A stretch of 64,000 nucleotides of DNA from Tridacna crocea (taxonomy: Eukaryota; Mollusca; Bivalvia; Cardiida; Cardiidae), in NCBI GenBank assembly GCA_943736015.1, contig OX031056.1:63949277-64013276 (forward strand), in the 5' to 3' direction. Shown here piece after piece: positions 21,790-35,127 of this stretch; the stretch's first letter is position 1, and every line of letters starts with the position of its first letter. The position numbers were made by a program, and so were the translations under genes. The notes beneath the pieces were generated by a model that was not told the DNA's origin, searched no databases, and worked only from the letters and a program-made list of their open reading frames with translations.

Positions 21790-24700
21790 TAGCTCACCTG
21801 AGCACGAAGTGCTCATAGTGAGCTATTGTGATCGCCCAATGTCCATCGTCGTGTCGTGCGTCGTCCATCGTCCACAATTTCTTTAAACATCTCCTCCTCC
21901 TTAACCACTGGGCCAATCTTGATGAAACTTGGCAGGGATGTTCCTTTGTTGAAGCTCTACCAAAGTTGTTCAAGAGATTGAATTTCAGCCATAACTCTGG
22001 ATGACATGGCAACCAAAAGGAAAAAAAAACCAGCTATATCTTTGAAAATCTTCTTCTCTGAAAGTAGAAGGCGTAGAGCTTTGATATTTGGTATGTAGCA
22101 TCTCCTAGTGGACCTCTACCTAGATTGTACATATGATGCTCCTGGGGTCAAAACTGGCCCCGCCCCGGGGGTCACAAGTTTGAAACATAGCAACAAAAAA
22201 GGAAAACTTTAAAAATCTTCTCTGAAACTAGAAGGTGCAGAGCTTTGATATTTAGTATGTAGCATCTCCTAGTGGACCGTTACCAAGATTGTTCATATGA
22301 TGCCCCTGGGGACAAAACTGGCCCTGTCCCGGGGCTCACTAGTTTGAAACATAGCAACAAAGAACGAAAACTTTAAAAATCTTCTCTGAAACTAGAAGGT
22401 GCAGAGCTTTGATATTTGGTATATAGCATATCGTAGTGGACCGTTACCAAGATTGGCCCCATCCCGGGGCACACTAGTTTGAAACATAGCAACAAAGAAC
22501 GAAAACTTTAAAAACCGTCCTCTCTGAAACTAGAATGTGCAGAGCTTTTGTATTTGGTATGTAGTATCCCCTAGTGGACCTCTAGCAAGATTGTTAATAT
22601 GAAACCCCTTGGGTCAAAACTGACCCCGTCACGGGGGTCACGAGTTTGAAACATGGCAACAAAGAACGAAAATTTTAATAATCTTCTTCTCTGAAATTAG
22701 AAGGTGCAGAGGTTTGATATGTAGCATTGCCAAGTGGACCTCTACCTAGATTGTTCATATGATGCCCCTGGGGTCAAAACTGGCCCGGCCCCGTGGGTCA
22801 TTAATTTGAAACATAGCAACAAAGAAGGAAAACTTTAAAAATATTCTTCTCCGAAACTAGAAAGTGCAGAGCTTTGATATTTGGTATGTAGCCTCTTCTA
22901 GTGGACCGTTACCAAGATTGTTCATATGATACCCCTGGGGTCAAAACTGGCTCAGCTCCGGGGGTCACAAGTTTGAAACATAGGAACAAAGACGGAAAAC
23001 TTTAAAAATATTCTTCTCTGAGACTAGAAGGTGCAGAGCTCTGATATTTGGTATGTAGCATCTCTTAGTGGACCTCTACCAAGATTGTTCATTTGATGCC
23101 CCGTCCCGGAGGTCACAATTTTGAAACATTGGAACAACGAAGGAAAACTTTAAAATTCCTCTTCTCTGAAACTTGAAGATGCAGAGTTTTGATATTTGGT
23201 ATGTAGCATCTCTTAGTGGATCTCTACAAGACCTCTACCAAGAATATTCATATGATGCCCCTGGGGGTCAAAACTGCCATGGCTACCAAAAGGAAAAAAG
23301 ACCAGCTAATTCTTTGAAAATCTTCTCTGAAACTAGAAGGCGTAGAGCTTTGATATTTGGTATGTAGCATCTCATTAGATACGGTCATGTGACGAAAATG
23401 TCACGTGATGATGGACTTCTTTCTTAGCCAAGTACAGAGGTGAATGGGAATGATCTGTAGTGCAAGAGAGTGAGTCTATGGGTGACAGGAGTCGAACTGC
23501 GAACCCCTGTGATTAGAGCCATACTCTGTGAAATGGAGGTTGAATGCTTATTGGCTGTGTGAATAGGTGGTTTAATGCATCTGTAAAAAAATAACGACCC
23601 ATGACGTCCTGGGCATATCGTGCAGACTGACATGGGTTAGAACCTCAGGTTACCATGGCAACTGAAAAAAGTTGAAAAATATTGAAAACCTTTAAAAATC
23701 TTCTTGTCTGAAACCATAAGGACTAGGGCTACTAAATTGGGCATGTACATGTAGGTTTATCTAGAGGACCTCTAGGTCCGTCTTCCCTCGTCAACAGTTT
23801 CTTAAACATCTCCTAAATCACTCAGCCGATTTTGACCAAACTTGGCTGGAATTTTCATTAGGAGGTCTTCTTTAAAACAGTTCACAGGATTTGATTTCAT
23901 CAAAAACTCTGGTTGACATGGCAACCAAATGGAATATTCTAAGAATTTTTTTTTTTTAAATCATCTCTGCAAAGGCCGGTTTAGATTTTGAAATAATTTC
24001 ACAGAAATGTTACTCGGCTGGCCCCTTTCAAGTATGGTACGCGAAATTTTGATCCGCCGAGAAAGATGGCGCTGCTGACTGGGGGCTTTTTGCACTATAC
24101 AGGTATGAAGAAATTTTTAAAAATTCCTCTTCTCTGAAACGGCTGGTCAGATTTTGAAATAATTTCACAGAGATGTTTCTTGAGTGACCCTCTTCAAATA
24201 GCGAAATTTTGATCCGTCAAGAAACATGACTCATGCACTGTATACGGAAAATAAGAAATACTTAAAATTCTTCACTGAAACAGCTGGTCAGATTCTGAAA
24301 TAATTTCACAAAGATGTTCCTTGGGTGATCCTCTTCAAAAACTGTTCACGAAATTTTGATCGGCCGAGAAACATGGCTCTGGTTACTGGGGGTTACTTGC
24401 ACCATACGACCATGAACATTCTTCTATTCTGGAACGGCCGGTCAGATTTTGAAATAATTTCACAGAAATGTTCCTTGAGTGACCATAATAAAGAGTTAAC
24501 TTGATGTGGTTTGATCACAACCTGAAACCTCAACTGAACCTTTGGAGCACTAAACAAACCAAACAGACAGTCTCAGTCCAGACTATAGACCCTGAAAACA
24601 AGGTTGCCCTGATTCAGAGTCTCTGTAAAATGCAATGTAGATCACTGATCAAACTGCCCATTTTGTGCAGTTTAATCTTGTATTATTTGTTATGGGGCTT

Positions 24701-25347
24701 TATCTTGTGAACTTCCACCAGTATTCAAGTAATTATAGCTCTGTGGTCAAAATTGGCTTTGCACGGGGTCACAACTTTCTCGTAGGATTTTATAGAGGAA
24801 ATTTAATATGTCCTCAAGTTTGAAACCAATTGGCCAAATATTGTAATGTTTGGCTCGTAGTGTTTTTACTTATTAGCCAGTGGAGCGATACAGGGCCATC
24901 ATGGCCCTCTTGTTCAATTCTTCTCTGAAACGGCGGATCAGATTTTGAAATACTTTCACAGATATATTCCTAGGGTGACCCTTTTCAAAAAATGTTAAGG
25001 AATTTTTCTTCCGTTGAAAAACAACATTTTATGATTGGCACCTGCATGTGGTGCTTTTGTTCGACTTATGTTTTTAGTCACTTTCGAGCATATGCTCTTC
25101 TTCAAAAAATTATCCTTTGGTGATCTATCCAAAAATTTATTTGTAGAATTCAGATTCATCAAAATCATTGCAGTGGTGATGATTGTAGGGGTGGTGCCAG
25201 AATTTTAATTCACTTTTACAGGTGACCTTTTCAAAATTGTTTGGCAAAATAATGATTTTGTTTCCAAAATTTCAATCCCTCAAAAATTGACTGTTGTCCT
25301 CTCAAAAATTCAGGTGAGCGATCCAGGGTCATTTTGGCCCTCTTGTT
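21790..25347 (+). mobile_element. Composite of AGCTCACC-family tandem-core elements
   Basis: Starts tagctcacctgagcacgaag / tgctcatagtgagct. About nine units of ~163 bp (gcagagctttgatatttggt, roughly 22070 to 23340) include ccccgggg motifs. A fragment of repeat R (23384-23480) interrupts. A second run of units begins near 23765 (gtccgtcttccctcgtcaac) and ends at 24914 (gtggagcgata, cagggccatcatggccctc, ttgtt). A third, unit-poor segment ends at 25347 with caggtgagcgatccaggg, tcattttggccctcttgtt. Confidence 0.75.
23384..23480 (+). repeat. Repeat R fragment
   Basis: Matches 43915-44003: ggtcatgtgacgaaaatg, cagaggtgaatgggaatgat, agtgcaagagagtg. Breaks the surrounding tandem core. Confidence 0.65.
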
Positions 25348-26479
25348 TGTTGTTTAGTTGAGTTTTTTTTTTTTTAAATCAAAATCCAGTAATTGTTTTC
25401 GATAAATCCCCTTGGCATACCCCCTCCGTATAAGACCCCTTCACTTATTCCGTAAATGAAGTGAATTGTAGGGTAAATGAGCATAAATTGGTGGTATTTG
25501 GATATGTCTGCCACGAGATACGAGATAGCTTTCATGATAATTTTAGAAATCTTTCAAGATAAATTAAAGTTTCCTGGAAAATATATCACGATAAACTTAG
25601 TATTATTATACAAAATTTCTAAATCCTTCCCAAAGCCGAAATTCGAGGTAAATCGTGACAGTTCTGTTTCTCGATTACTATAAATAAAACCTTTATCTTT
25701 TGGATGAACTCGGAAGTTTTTGAATGATTGCAGTAAATAAATATTTGAATCATTAAAAGATTGTAGCTTAATTCGTAAATTTTGAAAATACTTATAAATT
25801 ACGTCATGTTTCCCTCTTGTTGAATGGGACGCGCTGTTCTCCTTGGTGACTAGTGCGCAGGAACTATTGTTTCTACCTTCAATTGAAGAGTTAAAAAGAA
25901 TAATCGGTATTTTTTTCATTGGTCGCTTCCGTGAAATGTCAAATCATAATCCAACATTATTTCTGGGTTAACTACCGAAAAACATATAAAAGGACCACAT
26001 GTATTTAATATACACAGGATTGGCGGTAAAGATTCCCATTCAATATATACTCGAAAAGAATATTACGGGAAAGATCTATTCAAAATCAGACTTCAGTCCA
26101 GAAGTAATGCTTGTGACATGTATGTAAATTATTGCAAAATTATAGCAGACGTTGAGGAAAAAGAAAAAGGACATCGAGAAAAGAAGGTTGTCATTTATAA
26201 CACTGGGGAGACTATTTCGTAGGGGAAGACGATTTCTATAGATATATGTATTTACTGAACAGCATCTCCATTTTCATTACTACCTGTCAGTGTTTTATTG
26301 CCAACATATCACGTTCGTCACGTAGTATCTAAATAATTCCAAAGGTCCAAGACATTAAGGCTTGTCTTAATTGGTCACCAAAGTACCACTAAACCCGTTT
26401 AACAATCGACTTCAAGTCGAGAGAAAAGTCTTGTTCAATCCTTTACTACACAAAACTGTCACCCCTGTGGAAATAACTG
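25348..26479. other. Repeat-poor AT-rich interval with one 121-codon ORF
   Basis: The minus-strand ORF at 25554-25919 (starts MKKIPIILFNSSIEG, ends FPGNFNLS) is the longest non-repeat ORF outside the GPCR. It has no motif I recognise and is rich in Asn, Ser, Phe and Lys, as expected of AT-rich DNA read by chance. It could be a single-exon fragment; I do not assign a function. Confidence 0.3.
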
Positions 26480-26770
26480 AGCCCCAGTTGCTCAGTCGGT
26501 AACATGCAGGACTTTAGACCAAGGGTCGCTGGTTTAATCCTTGACTCGGCCAATTTCTTGTCCAGGATTAATGATAGTCATTTCGACAGGATACATTCCT
26601 GTATCACTGTTAACCATTATTTCAACGATGGCTATGTGGAAAATCATCCAGTAGTTTGGAAAGTACTGGGGAAAAAATCCAGGAAAGGATGGTTACGTAG
26701 ACTTGTCGCCACGGTGTTACTGAATAATGTTGAAAACGGTGTTAAACACAAAACATCCACAAATCAACGC
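26480..26770 (+). mobile_element. tRNA-derived SINE
   Basis: The head has A-box-like gttgctcagtcggtaacatg and B-box-like gctggtttaatcct. The body includes ttcttgtccaggattaatga, and the tail is atgttgaaaacggtgttaaa followed by cacaaaac. The 93-codon ORF across it is fortuitous. Confidence 0.75.
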
Positions 26771-28392
26771 TACGGAAATAAGTAATTTGTGAACCGGCAG
26801 AAATTTTGATGCGGTTCCTCCTTGATACGCAAGGTTTACTATACAATGTTTCCATACGTTTCCTTCTGTACATATGTTCCGATTCTAACTTTTTACTGCG
26901 TGTGCATAACTTTAATCCTATAAAGTATATGCTGAAGTTTTATCTGTAAAACTGCATTGAATTAAAGGTACAACCGTACAGCTAGATAGAAAATCAAAGT
27001 ACTGATAGTACTGAAGGCCAGGAAACTGAGGATACGAAACAGTACAAGAGGTCAATTTTAATTAATACAAACAGGTAGACGGACAGGGATACAAGCGGAT
27101 TCCACTAAGCCCCAGGAATTCTTGGTTTTAACAGGAAATTTTGAATTGATACAAGAAAGCACCAGCCAGAAACTAATTAAGCCAGAGCTAGGCATGTGCT
27201 CACAGTTATGGGGTGCTTGATAATGGCTTAGAATACTTAGTAATTTGTCGTGCTTGTAAACAATCTCAAGTCAAAATTGAACTATTTAATCGGTGCAATA
27301 CCAACTTTGGTTATCTAAATTTTCTGAAAACATGTGAAGTCCTGAACGACGTTATTTTTCACATTTATGAGTCGTCTATTAACAGTAGCATATTTTTCCC
27401 CAAAATTTATCCTAATGAAATGACAAGTTTCTTTATTGTCAATTACGTCACACTATAGATTGTATACAGGTATTAAAAATGTTTTATCACTATTTTTATT
27501 TCCAAATCAACTACCTCTATTTAATTTCCATTGGTGACCCACATGAAATTAGTAATCACTTCATGAGAGATTATAGGACCAACATATAATTACAATTAAA
27601 AACTGAGATTTATAAGCAACTTTTATATATGATAAATTAAGGTGCTTCATCAGAAGCAAAATTTAACATGGTGTTAGCCGAAAGAGCCTTGAAAAACATT
27701 GTGGTTTTGTCTCAAAATCAGGATGCTCTGTGGACAAGACGCTTTTTAAATCAGCCTGGCTGGTGTAACGTAATTTTGAGAGAGAGAGAAAATAGGCTGT
27801 TTGAAAGATATTTGTAGCTTGCACTAGTCAGTATACCTCCAATTCCCAGATTCTTAGAATTATCAACATTGAAAGTATCTTGCAGACAACTGAAGTGTTG
27901 CTAAAATGATGGTTTTATCAGTGGAATATAGTTTAGTTGGTAGCGAAGTACACTTGAAGAGTCCACAAGCTCGGTCAATTTCCTATTGAGGATTGATGAT
28001 AGGTATTGTGATAGGGTACAATTCTCTCTCATCACATACTAAACATACAGGTCTCTGAAATCTAAGTCCTTTGAATCTCTGTAAATAAGTGGGGTTTTTT
28101 TTCCCAAAATCTCCCTTAACCAAAAGACTTTTTTTTTCTCTGGAAAAAAAGTTGAAAGCAGTTGCATAAGACAAATGTTAATAAAAAAGTAACATTCGTC
28201 TTTCAAATGCTAGATAATATAGTGGGAAAAGGAGGAAATGCTTCTGCGGAAAAGGGTTTCAATATACAGTAACCAGAGATGTGATTCAATAAAACACACT
28301 TTATGGGATCGAACTTCACGATCGAAGGCTGGACATGAATCTCGTATTGGGTGATAGAAAATGTACAAGTAGGAAAGGACAGGAAAATATAC

Positions 28393-28393
<1 letters not shown>
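26771..28393. other. Repeat-poor interval with a SINE remnant
   Basis: 27930-28045 resembles the 26480 SINE (tagttggtagcgaagtac, ggtcaatttcctattgagga, gataggtattgtgatagggt). A weak MITE remnant lies at 28203-28262 (agtgggaaaaggaggaaatg). The short ORF at 27213-27458 is unrecognised. Confidence 0.4.

Positions 28394-28430
<37 letters not shown>
28394..28430 (+). repeat. (GA)n microsatellite
   Basis: Uninterrupted ga dinucleotides over about 30 bases. Minus-strand ORFs with Ser-Leu runs here are products of the repeat. Confidence 0.95.
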
Positions 28431-28433
<3 letters not shown>

Positions 28434-29906
28434 AAAAAAAATCTTCATGCAATAAATCAAAATAATGGGCATATATGAGTATAAAAAAATATATTAAATG
28501 ACAAGTGAACCACTACAGAAAAAAATATAAGCATTTATTTGGTTTCAAATCAAAGTCAATCAAATAGATATAGGTGTAATCCATTTGTGACAGGTGTAAA
28601 AGGTGTGAAATACATCCTATCAGTGTGAAATAGGTAGTTATAAACAATGGCAAAACTACCAAATAACTCAATACACATAATGTACGTACTAAAGACAACG
28701 AAGTTTCAAAAATAATTTTTATAGATAACTTGAATAACGATATGGATGAAATTTGATGTTGGGGTCGATTTCTCTAAAATTTTATTTATTCTCCGGAGAA
28801 ATCGTCTCCAAGCAGTTTGGGAACGATTTTTCCAGGGGCCGATTTCTCCAGCATTCGGAAATTGCGATCACAACAGTGCGTGGTACGCAGAGAAGTGGAT
28901 ACACTAGTGGGAAATAGAACATAGTTGATTTTTATCGGTGTAGAAAGCAGCACAGTCAAAGTACCCTAGATTTAGTCGATATATATAAGAAAAAGTGATA
29001 AACGTAACACGGGCCAATATTCTATATGTAGTTTGCTTTATTTACAATCGCCGCATTTCAGTGGAGACGCGTTTTGTGACACATTTGTTCAAATATCAAC
29101 ACAACGTTATAGATATTAACCGTATAGCGCGTAGGAATACACAACTGCTGGATAAAGCTAAGTTTATACATGGATCCGTGGTGAAAAGATCAACCGACTA
29201 CCTTAGTTACTGTTGCCAAGGTCTCACAAACAAACGTATTCAATACATATACAGTATAGCAGATAGGCTACTTAAATCGTGCTGTCATGACTGTTTCTCT
29301 CAATAAAATTTCGGAAAAAAAGATTTTTAATCATATACTTCTATCGATGATAAATTCTCAGTAAGCAATTTAAAGAAGCTTAACTAATTTACACAAGGAG
29401 ATGTATTAAAAGGGCGAATTACGGGGGCGACGTACAATGTAAAAGATTTACATGTTTAAACAAAAATTTGAATTCCAATATTGGAACCAAATAAAAAACA
29501 TCAACAAATCTCCGTTTTGCCTCAGAATAATAGAATTAACGATACTTATTGCTTTCGATGGGCTAGTAAAGTCATCTCAGCATCATACCAAATTTAATAA
29601 CACTGAATTACAAACCTTTCGAAAAGTTTATAGAATGTCTGATTCTACAGAGAGGTTTAAGTTAATGAAAAATTTTAATATCAGGTTAAGGGGAAAAGGG
29701 TTGTCTGATGGATTATAAAATGCGTTAAGTGTGTTGTCAATTAAGAAAATTGTTAATATCATCGACGGTAGTATATGATATACTGATGACAACGGGTGGT
29801 CAAGTTGATTAGAGCGGCAAATTGCTTTGCAATCAAACACACTTCCTATCAAATTAACAGTTTACCAACACACCCTTTGTGCTAATGTGCAGATGTGCTA
29901 ATCCAT
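28431..29906. other. Repeat-poor interval, no confirmed gene
   Basis: Two plus-strand ORFs, 28995-29306 (103 codons, contains TRFVTHLFKYQHNV) and 29452-29718 (88 codons, contains RMSDSTERFKLMKNF), show no motif I know and no splice context. They may be chance ORFs in AT-rich DNA. No repeat family recognised. Confidence 0.35.
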
Positions 29907-30127
29907 TTAAACTCGTCATCAAATGACAACATTTTTAGAGCAATCCAAACTCAAATATTTGCAGGCAACAAAATAAATGATTCAAAACTTGAAATTTGTT
30001 TTTGAAAGAGCGCAAAACACAGTGAGAAAAGGATAAAATGAATGTTATAAGCATTTTCTCCTTTATCCGCAATGCTTTTAAAAGCTTTCTACGGGTCGTT
30101 AAAACCCATTATGTGGTAAACGGTTAA
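29907..30127 (-). mobile_element. TTAA-hairpin MITE, copy 18
   Basis: Reverse, diverged copy: ttaaactcgtcatcaaatga ... tgtggtaaacggttaa. Hairpin gagaaaaggataaaatgaat / gcattttctcctttatccgc. Confidence 0.8.
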
Positions 30128-31290
30128 AACAGATAAGTCAAGAGAAAAATTTCCAAGTTCCACCAGATCAGAATTTAGACTTTTTTTTGAAATTGATATA
30201 TACTCCTGGTGAGGAAGAACTACACGTCAAAGTGCTTATTGTAATCAACAGTACTTTAAATCCAAGACTAGTCATCCTGTAATTTGCAATCTGATCGATA
30301 TCTACACATCAGAGATCGTATATACGATCCCAGTACGCATTCAGCATGTTCTTCATGCACCATGGGTTAAGATTAATGTCAAATTGAAACATTGGTGACA
30401 AGTTACGCGGCCACTTTTTGGATGTGCATAGGTTATTGAACAAGATTAGAAATTCGAGTAAAAGTATTTTCTTTTTATTTTATATAATACTTCATATAGG
30501 TCTATTTTTACCTTTGTTTCCCAGTTTTCTCTTTCAGAGGGGAAAAATTATAGAATACTTTAAATTAATCCATTATCTAGCGCTGATCAGCTCAATGCAT
30601 AAGTTCAAATTTTCAATAATCATCACAATTTAAACTTGTCTATAGCCTCTGCGTGATCTCGGTACACGTTCGTAAAGCACATTTTTTAAGCTTTTTTTTT
30701 AATTTTTTAAATTCAAACGTTAAAAACACAAGATAAATAAAACTGAATTGCATTCTTTCAACGCATACAGTCATTTATTTGTGAGCCGAAATAGCAGAAA
30801 CCAAGGTAGGACATCGGGTAGAATAAATGCGATGTCCTGATTGGTCAAATATCGATTTCCACGGATCCATGTATTAGGTTACCCCTTTATTAGGTCAATG
30901 TTAATGACGAAAACGGGATAAACAACACACACTCGTCAGTTATTTAAGGGTCGTAATACCCTTGCAGTTCCATGGCACTTTGCAAATAAAAGCTTTGAGG
31001 GAAACTAGTTGTTTTGGCGGACTCAGCGATATCGAGTGGACACACCATTCAACATTTTGTCTGAAAGTAGTCCGGAAAAGGCAGCTTACGATCCCTATAG
31101 GCAAGGGAATCCCTCGAGAGGGATTCCCTGGCCTAAAAATCTGCTTAAACTTGAAAATGTGTTTAATTGCTCAGCGGTGTAAACATGTAAACATTACCAA
31201 TACATATGGTGTATAGGATAAGAAAACTCAGGGGATATGTCCTTATTTAAAACCGGAAACCACAACAGCGATTGCAGGAAGTACATGTAT
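30128..31290. other. Unassigned interval with a 26-bp palindrome
   Basis: 31104-31129 reads agggaatccctc-ga-gagggattccct, a perfect 12-bp inverted repeat. The rest is AT-rich without recognised genes. Confidence 0.5.
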
Positions 31291-31997
31291 ATGATAAATT
31301 TTTCTAGCGGACAGATTTTTAAAAACTTTTTTTTTTGAAACTTATTACATAAAAATCTCATCATGTCACCAGAACATTACTGTAAAAAAGATTTTGGTAT
31401 CCGTGCTCGTTTCAGAGATATTTACCTTAGAAAAAGGTATATATACATTCCCTAGATTCGACTTCTATTGAATTTAAAGAGTTTTTCTTTAAAAGTCAGT
31501 TATACACGATCCTCCGAACAGAGTTCGTAACAAAGCAACAAATGAATAAATGGCTCGGCAGAAATAAGTGATCGAACAGGATTCGAACCCCAGAACTCCG
31601 AACGAAAGGCCTATCCATTAACTACAGAGCCAAAGAGATTTCTTTCCAACGCAGTAGGCAGGTATTGTATTTACATGTAAATCGGGACAAAGCCATGCAT
31701 GAAGGAGTGGTCTCCCGTAAAAAGAAAAATTACGGGAAATTATACAAATATGCACTATTTTAATGAAAACTCATACATTATTGCACTACAGATATATGAA
31801 AGTCTGGTTTTGAGCTTGAAAAATGTAGAAATATTAATGTGATATATAGACCATTGAGTTAAAGGTGGGTATTTAGAATTTTCACATCCCACCAATTTAA
31901 AGAAAATATATATCACTGAAATTTATATGAAAAAACAATAAAATCATCAATAATAAAGAATCATAAAATTACAAAAAAAGATTTTTGATGGTATTCC
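31291..31997. repeat. Old dispersed repeat P, copy 1
   Basis: Similar to 33650-34020: agcggacagattttt, ctcatcatgtcacc, ccgtgctcgtttc, gaaaaaggtat, atatagaccattgagttaaa. Diverged; contains a tRNA-like pseudogene at 31568-31640. Confidence 0.55.
31568..31640 (-). pseudogene. tRNA-like pseudogene or SINE head
   Basis: Reverse complement contains an exact B-box ggttcgaatcc and an A-box-like region ctgtagttaatggatagg, but arms are shortened and acceptor pairing is poor. Confidence 0.5.
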
Positions 31998-32838
31998 CTT
32001 AAAAGACTACGTAGCTTCTTAAGCTTTATTTAGATTTCCCGCCAAAAATAAAAAAAAAAGCATTGTGGGAATGTTAAGTGACTGGAATGTTACTAATGAC
32101 GCTGAAATTCCATAACATAACAAATATGTAATTATATTCCATAATATCTTATTCGGAGGCTGTGTTTGAAGCTGTGTTTGTATATTTCCGGTATGTAAAT
32201 GAGCGAGTTGCTCAGGTAAAAATAGACTGTGTTTCCCGTCGATGTCGACCTGGGCTATAGTAAATCTTTAATTTCTCTTGTTGTCTAATGGTTTTCGACT
32301 ACTGGGATTTTATTTTTGTAAAATTTTTGTCCCAAAATCTGAAGGGCCACCTTTAAAAAGGAAGATAAGTTGATCGATTCAAGACTTAATCTTAAAAAAA
32401 TTACATACTTTATAAAGGACAGATGTTTTTTTTTAATTTCAGCTTTTTTGGGTATATAATTCTAAACATTAACCCTTTCTCAAACAAGCCCTGGTTTTTA
32501 CGTGTCTGCAGTAAAACTCTTATGAAAGCACTGTGTGAAAAGGAGAAATTGCTCGTAACGAGCAATTTCTCCTTTTCCTACAGCGTTTTCTACCTTTTTT
32601 GAGAACTTTCTGCCATTTTCTCAATATCAAGCATTGTCGTCTGCAAACTCTTTTGGATTGGAAGAGCCCAAAATTTGTCGTTTGGGAAAGGGTTAAGAAA
32701 AAATAAAACTGGCACCTACCTGTGCTTATTTTGTTAGAAAACAAGGTTGAAGGTCACCGTGGAAGTTATGTTTTCAAGGAAAAAATAGGGTAAAAGCTCC
32801 GCAGACATGGTGGGAAAGAAATTGCCCAATAACAGCGA
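31998..32838 (+). repeat. 841-bp duplicated block, copy 1
   Basis: Matches 39524-40369 almost base for base (about eight substitutions and a poly-A length change seen by eye). The match begins at ccttaaaag-ctacgtagc and stops at gcccaataacagcga. It includes the variant TTAA MITE at the same place in both copies. Confidence 0.9.
32469..32696 (+). mobile_element. TTAA-hairpin MITE, variant subfamily, copy 19
   Basis: ttaaccctttctcaaacaag ... tttgggaaagggttaa. Inner stem gagaaattgctcg-taa-cgagcaatttctc in place of the gctggtaaccagc form. Right half ctgcaaactcttttggattg. Carried within the 841-bp block. Confidence 0.9.
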
Positions 32839-32880
32839 TTTCTCCTTTTCCAACAACAGTTTTCGAAGTGAAGACAGCTA
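32790..32880 (+). repeat. Second hairpin family (gcagacatggtgg type)
   Basis: ggtgggaaagaaattgccc...cgatttctccttttccaacaa is an imperfect hairpin. Related sequences occur at 34225-34295 and 34470-34560, each after a gcagacat motif. The copy at 40343-40369 is cut off where the duplication ends. Confidence 0.55.
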
Positions 32881-34668
32881 TACTTGCACAGATTTAAATC
32901 TCCTGCTTTTGCTTCCTTGTTAGGTGTGTAATGCCGTGTCAGCAACATTTTAATCATTTCTCGATGGCCATTCAAAGATCCAATCTTTTTTCTTCACCAT
33001 TACTATCCGAAGAAGGTGCTACTTGTTTCAGTGCACAAACAGTATTACCATTATGTGCAAAAAATGCGTAGATGCACTTTTAATTCAACATCCACGACAA
33101 AAATACATGCGCGGTAGGATGCGCACCAAATTTTGTCATATACGTCGTTAAAGGCCTCCAAAACATGAAATGCATTTTCTATCCGTAGTTATCTGTGCAA
33201 CTTCACAGCCATCAGGAACAACACTTTGCAAGAATTATATATATTTATGAAATAAGGAAGAAATGGGCTGAAACAGAGTGAAAAGTGGCTGAAAACGAGT
33301 GAAGCTGTAGCTTTCAATTTCGTTCGAAAGCATCTCAGTGAAAGGCAGATCTGTTAACTGTAAATTCAACTTTTAAAGGCTGTTTGGTCTAACACCTGCT
33401 TTTCATAAGTACACAAGGAATATCTGCTGGTCTTTATTGTCATTGTCCAGTTTTGTATGTGACATGATGCGGGTAGTGACTGCTGGGATTGGCTCGTACT
33501 TCTGTTAGTCTTAATTTTGACAGTGAAAGCTAGAAACGGATTTTACATCCATGAATCTAATCTTAGCATTCACTTTCCACTAATGGACCCAGTGTTCCTG
33601 TTAGGTGTTGCTTTTACGAATTTAGTCCAGAAATTTGCTTTAAGGACGTTTATGATAAATTCTTCCAACGGACAGATTTTTTTTTAAACTTTGCACATAC
33701 ACAGCTCATCATGTCTCTTGTAAATTACAATGAAAAAACGGGGGTCCCCGTGCTCGTTTCCGAGAAATTCACTTTTGAAAAAGGTATGTACAGTTCCAAA
33801 ATTCAGCATATGTTGGATTTAACACACTTTCCTTTAACAGTCAATTAAACAGAAAAATTACCAGAAGAATATACAAATATACATCACTTTAAACAAAAAA
33901 AATTAAGTTTTGCACAAAAAAAACCAAAAAAACAAGAAAAAGCCTGGTTCTGAGCATGGTAAATGTACCAATATGCATTTTATATATAGACCATTGAGTT
34001 AAAAAGGGAGATAATTTGACCGGGTTAAGGGTTAATCTTCAATAAAAACATACCGTCTAACGGACAGATTTTTTTTTTTTTAATTTCCACAATCATAGTA
34101 CTTATAAATCTTGACAATAAGAAAAAATAAAAATGGCACCAACCCGTGCTTCTTTCCCCAGGAGACAGGGATGAAGGTCACGATGGAAGTTATTTTTTTC
34201 CAAGGAAAACTATATAATAGAAGCTCAGCAGACATAGAGGGAAAGAAGAAATTGCTCATGCTCATTAAAAGTGATTTCTCCTTTTCCCACATTAATTTTG
34301 GATCCTATACTCCTTAAAAAGAATTAACATATATACCTCAAATTCGTATCAAACCCTTCATTGTCTACATGTAGTTCTTTTTTTTTTTTATAGATTTGCA
34401 TACATGATTATGACCATACGGCTCATAGAAATACAAAAAGAAAAAGAAATGTCTGTGGAAAAAATGAGATACAAAGCTCGGCAGACATGATGGAAAAAGG
34501 AAAAAATATTCAGTAGACGAAATATCTCCTTTTCCCACAGTATTTTTCAAAAGGAAATAGCTACACTTCAAGAAATAGGTATACTTCAACAGCTTCAATT
34601 TTCTGCCCGTTTCATTGTGTAACTGGACTTTTTTCCAGCTAGTTCTTTACCAGTCATATCCTTGCACT
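32881..34668. repeat. Old dispersed repeats, diverged copies
   Basis: 33650-34020 is a second copy of repeat P. 34115-34300 resembles 32697-32840 (gaaaaaataaaa-tggcacc, gaaggtcac-gtggaagtta). 33061-33140 and 34955-35030 share a gcgc-ggatgcgc segment. No genes. Confidence 0.5.
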
Positions 34669-34730
34669 GGCAGGCTAGTTTTAATGCTATCACCTTATTC
34701 CTGAAAGGATAGCATGACAACTGGCCTGCC
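34669..34730 (+). repeat. 23-bp-arm inverted repeat
   Basis: Left arm ggcaggctagttttaatgct + atc (34669-34691), right arm gatagcatgacaactggcct + gcc (34708-34730), loop accttattcctgaaag. About three mismatches. Confidence 0.75.
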
Positions 34731-35127
34731 ATTGTCAGGCCAAAACGTCAGAAGCTGTATCGTTTTCCCCGTTGGATGGCTGATAATTTCCTTCTTCCAC
34801 GACAAATAAGCGTTCGTTTTGATGAAAACTTCCCAATTTTATTTCGATCATAGAATACCATGGCTGGTGCAACCGTACTAGTACCATCCGTAGAATGTTC
34901 GACTTGTTAAAGTGCCATTTGAGTGAAAAATATGCAATAGCGCTGATAGCTTTACTATCTGTGAGAAATACACATGCGCAGTATGGATGCGCGTGAACAT
35001 TTACACCAAACGTCATTAAATAGTAAGTTGTACACACAAATTTGTATGTTTCTCTTCATACCGCAGTGCTTGTTTTGACAGTTTTGCAAACCCAACCCTA
35101 TAGACTGATATTAAAATTAATCCGTTT

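Noticed and set aside
25554-25919. 121-codon ORF as a viral or cellular gene
   Set aside because: No recognisable motif, single short exon, composition typical of AT-rich chance ORFs; kept only as an unassigned interval.
28203-28472. Ser-Leu repeat ORFs that look like signal peptides
   Set aside because: Produced by the (GA)n microsatellite read on the minus strand.
31568-31640. Functional tRNA gene
   Set aside because: B-box is good but arms are shortened and acceptor pairing fails; treated as a pseudogene or SINE head.
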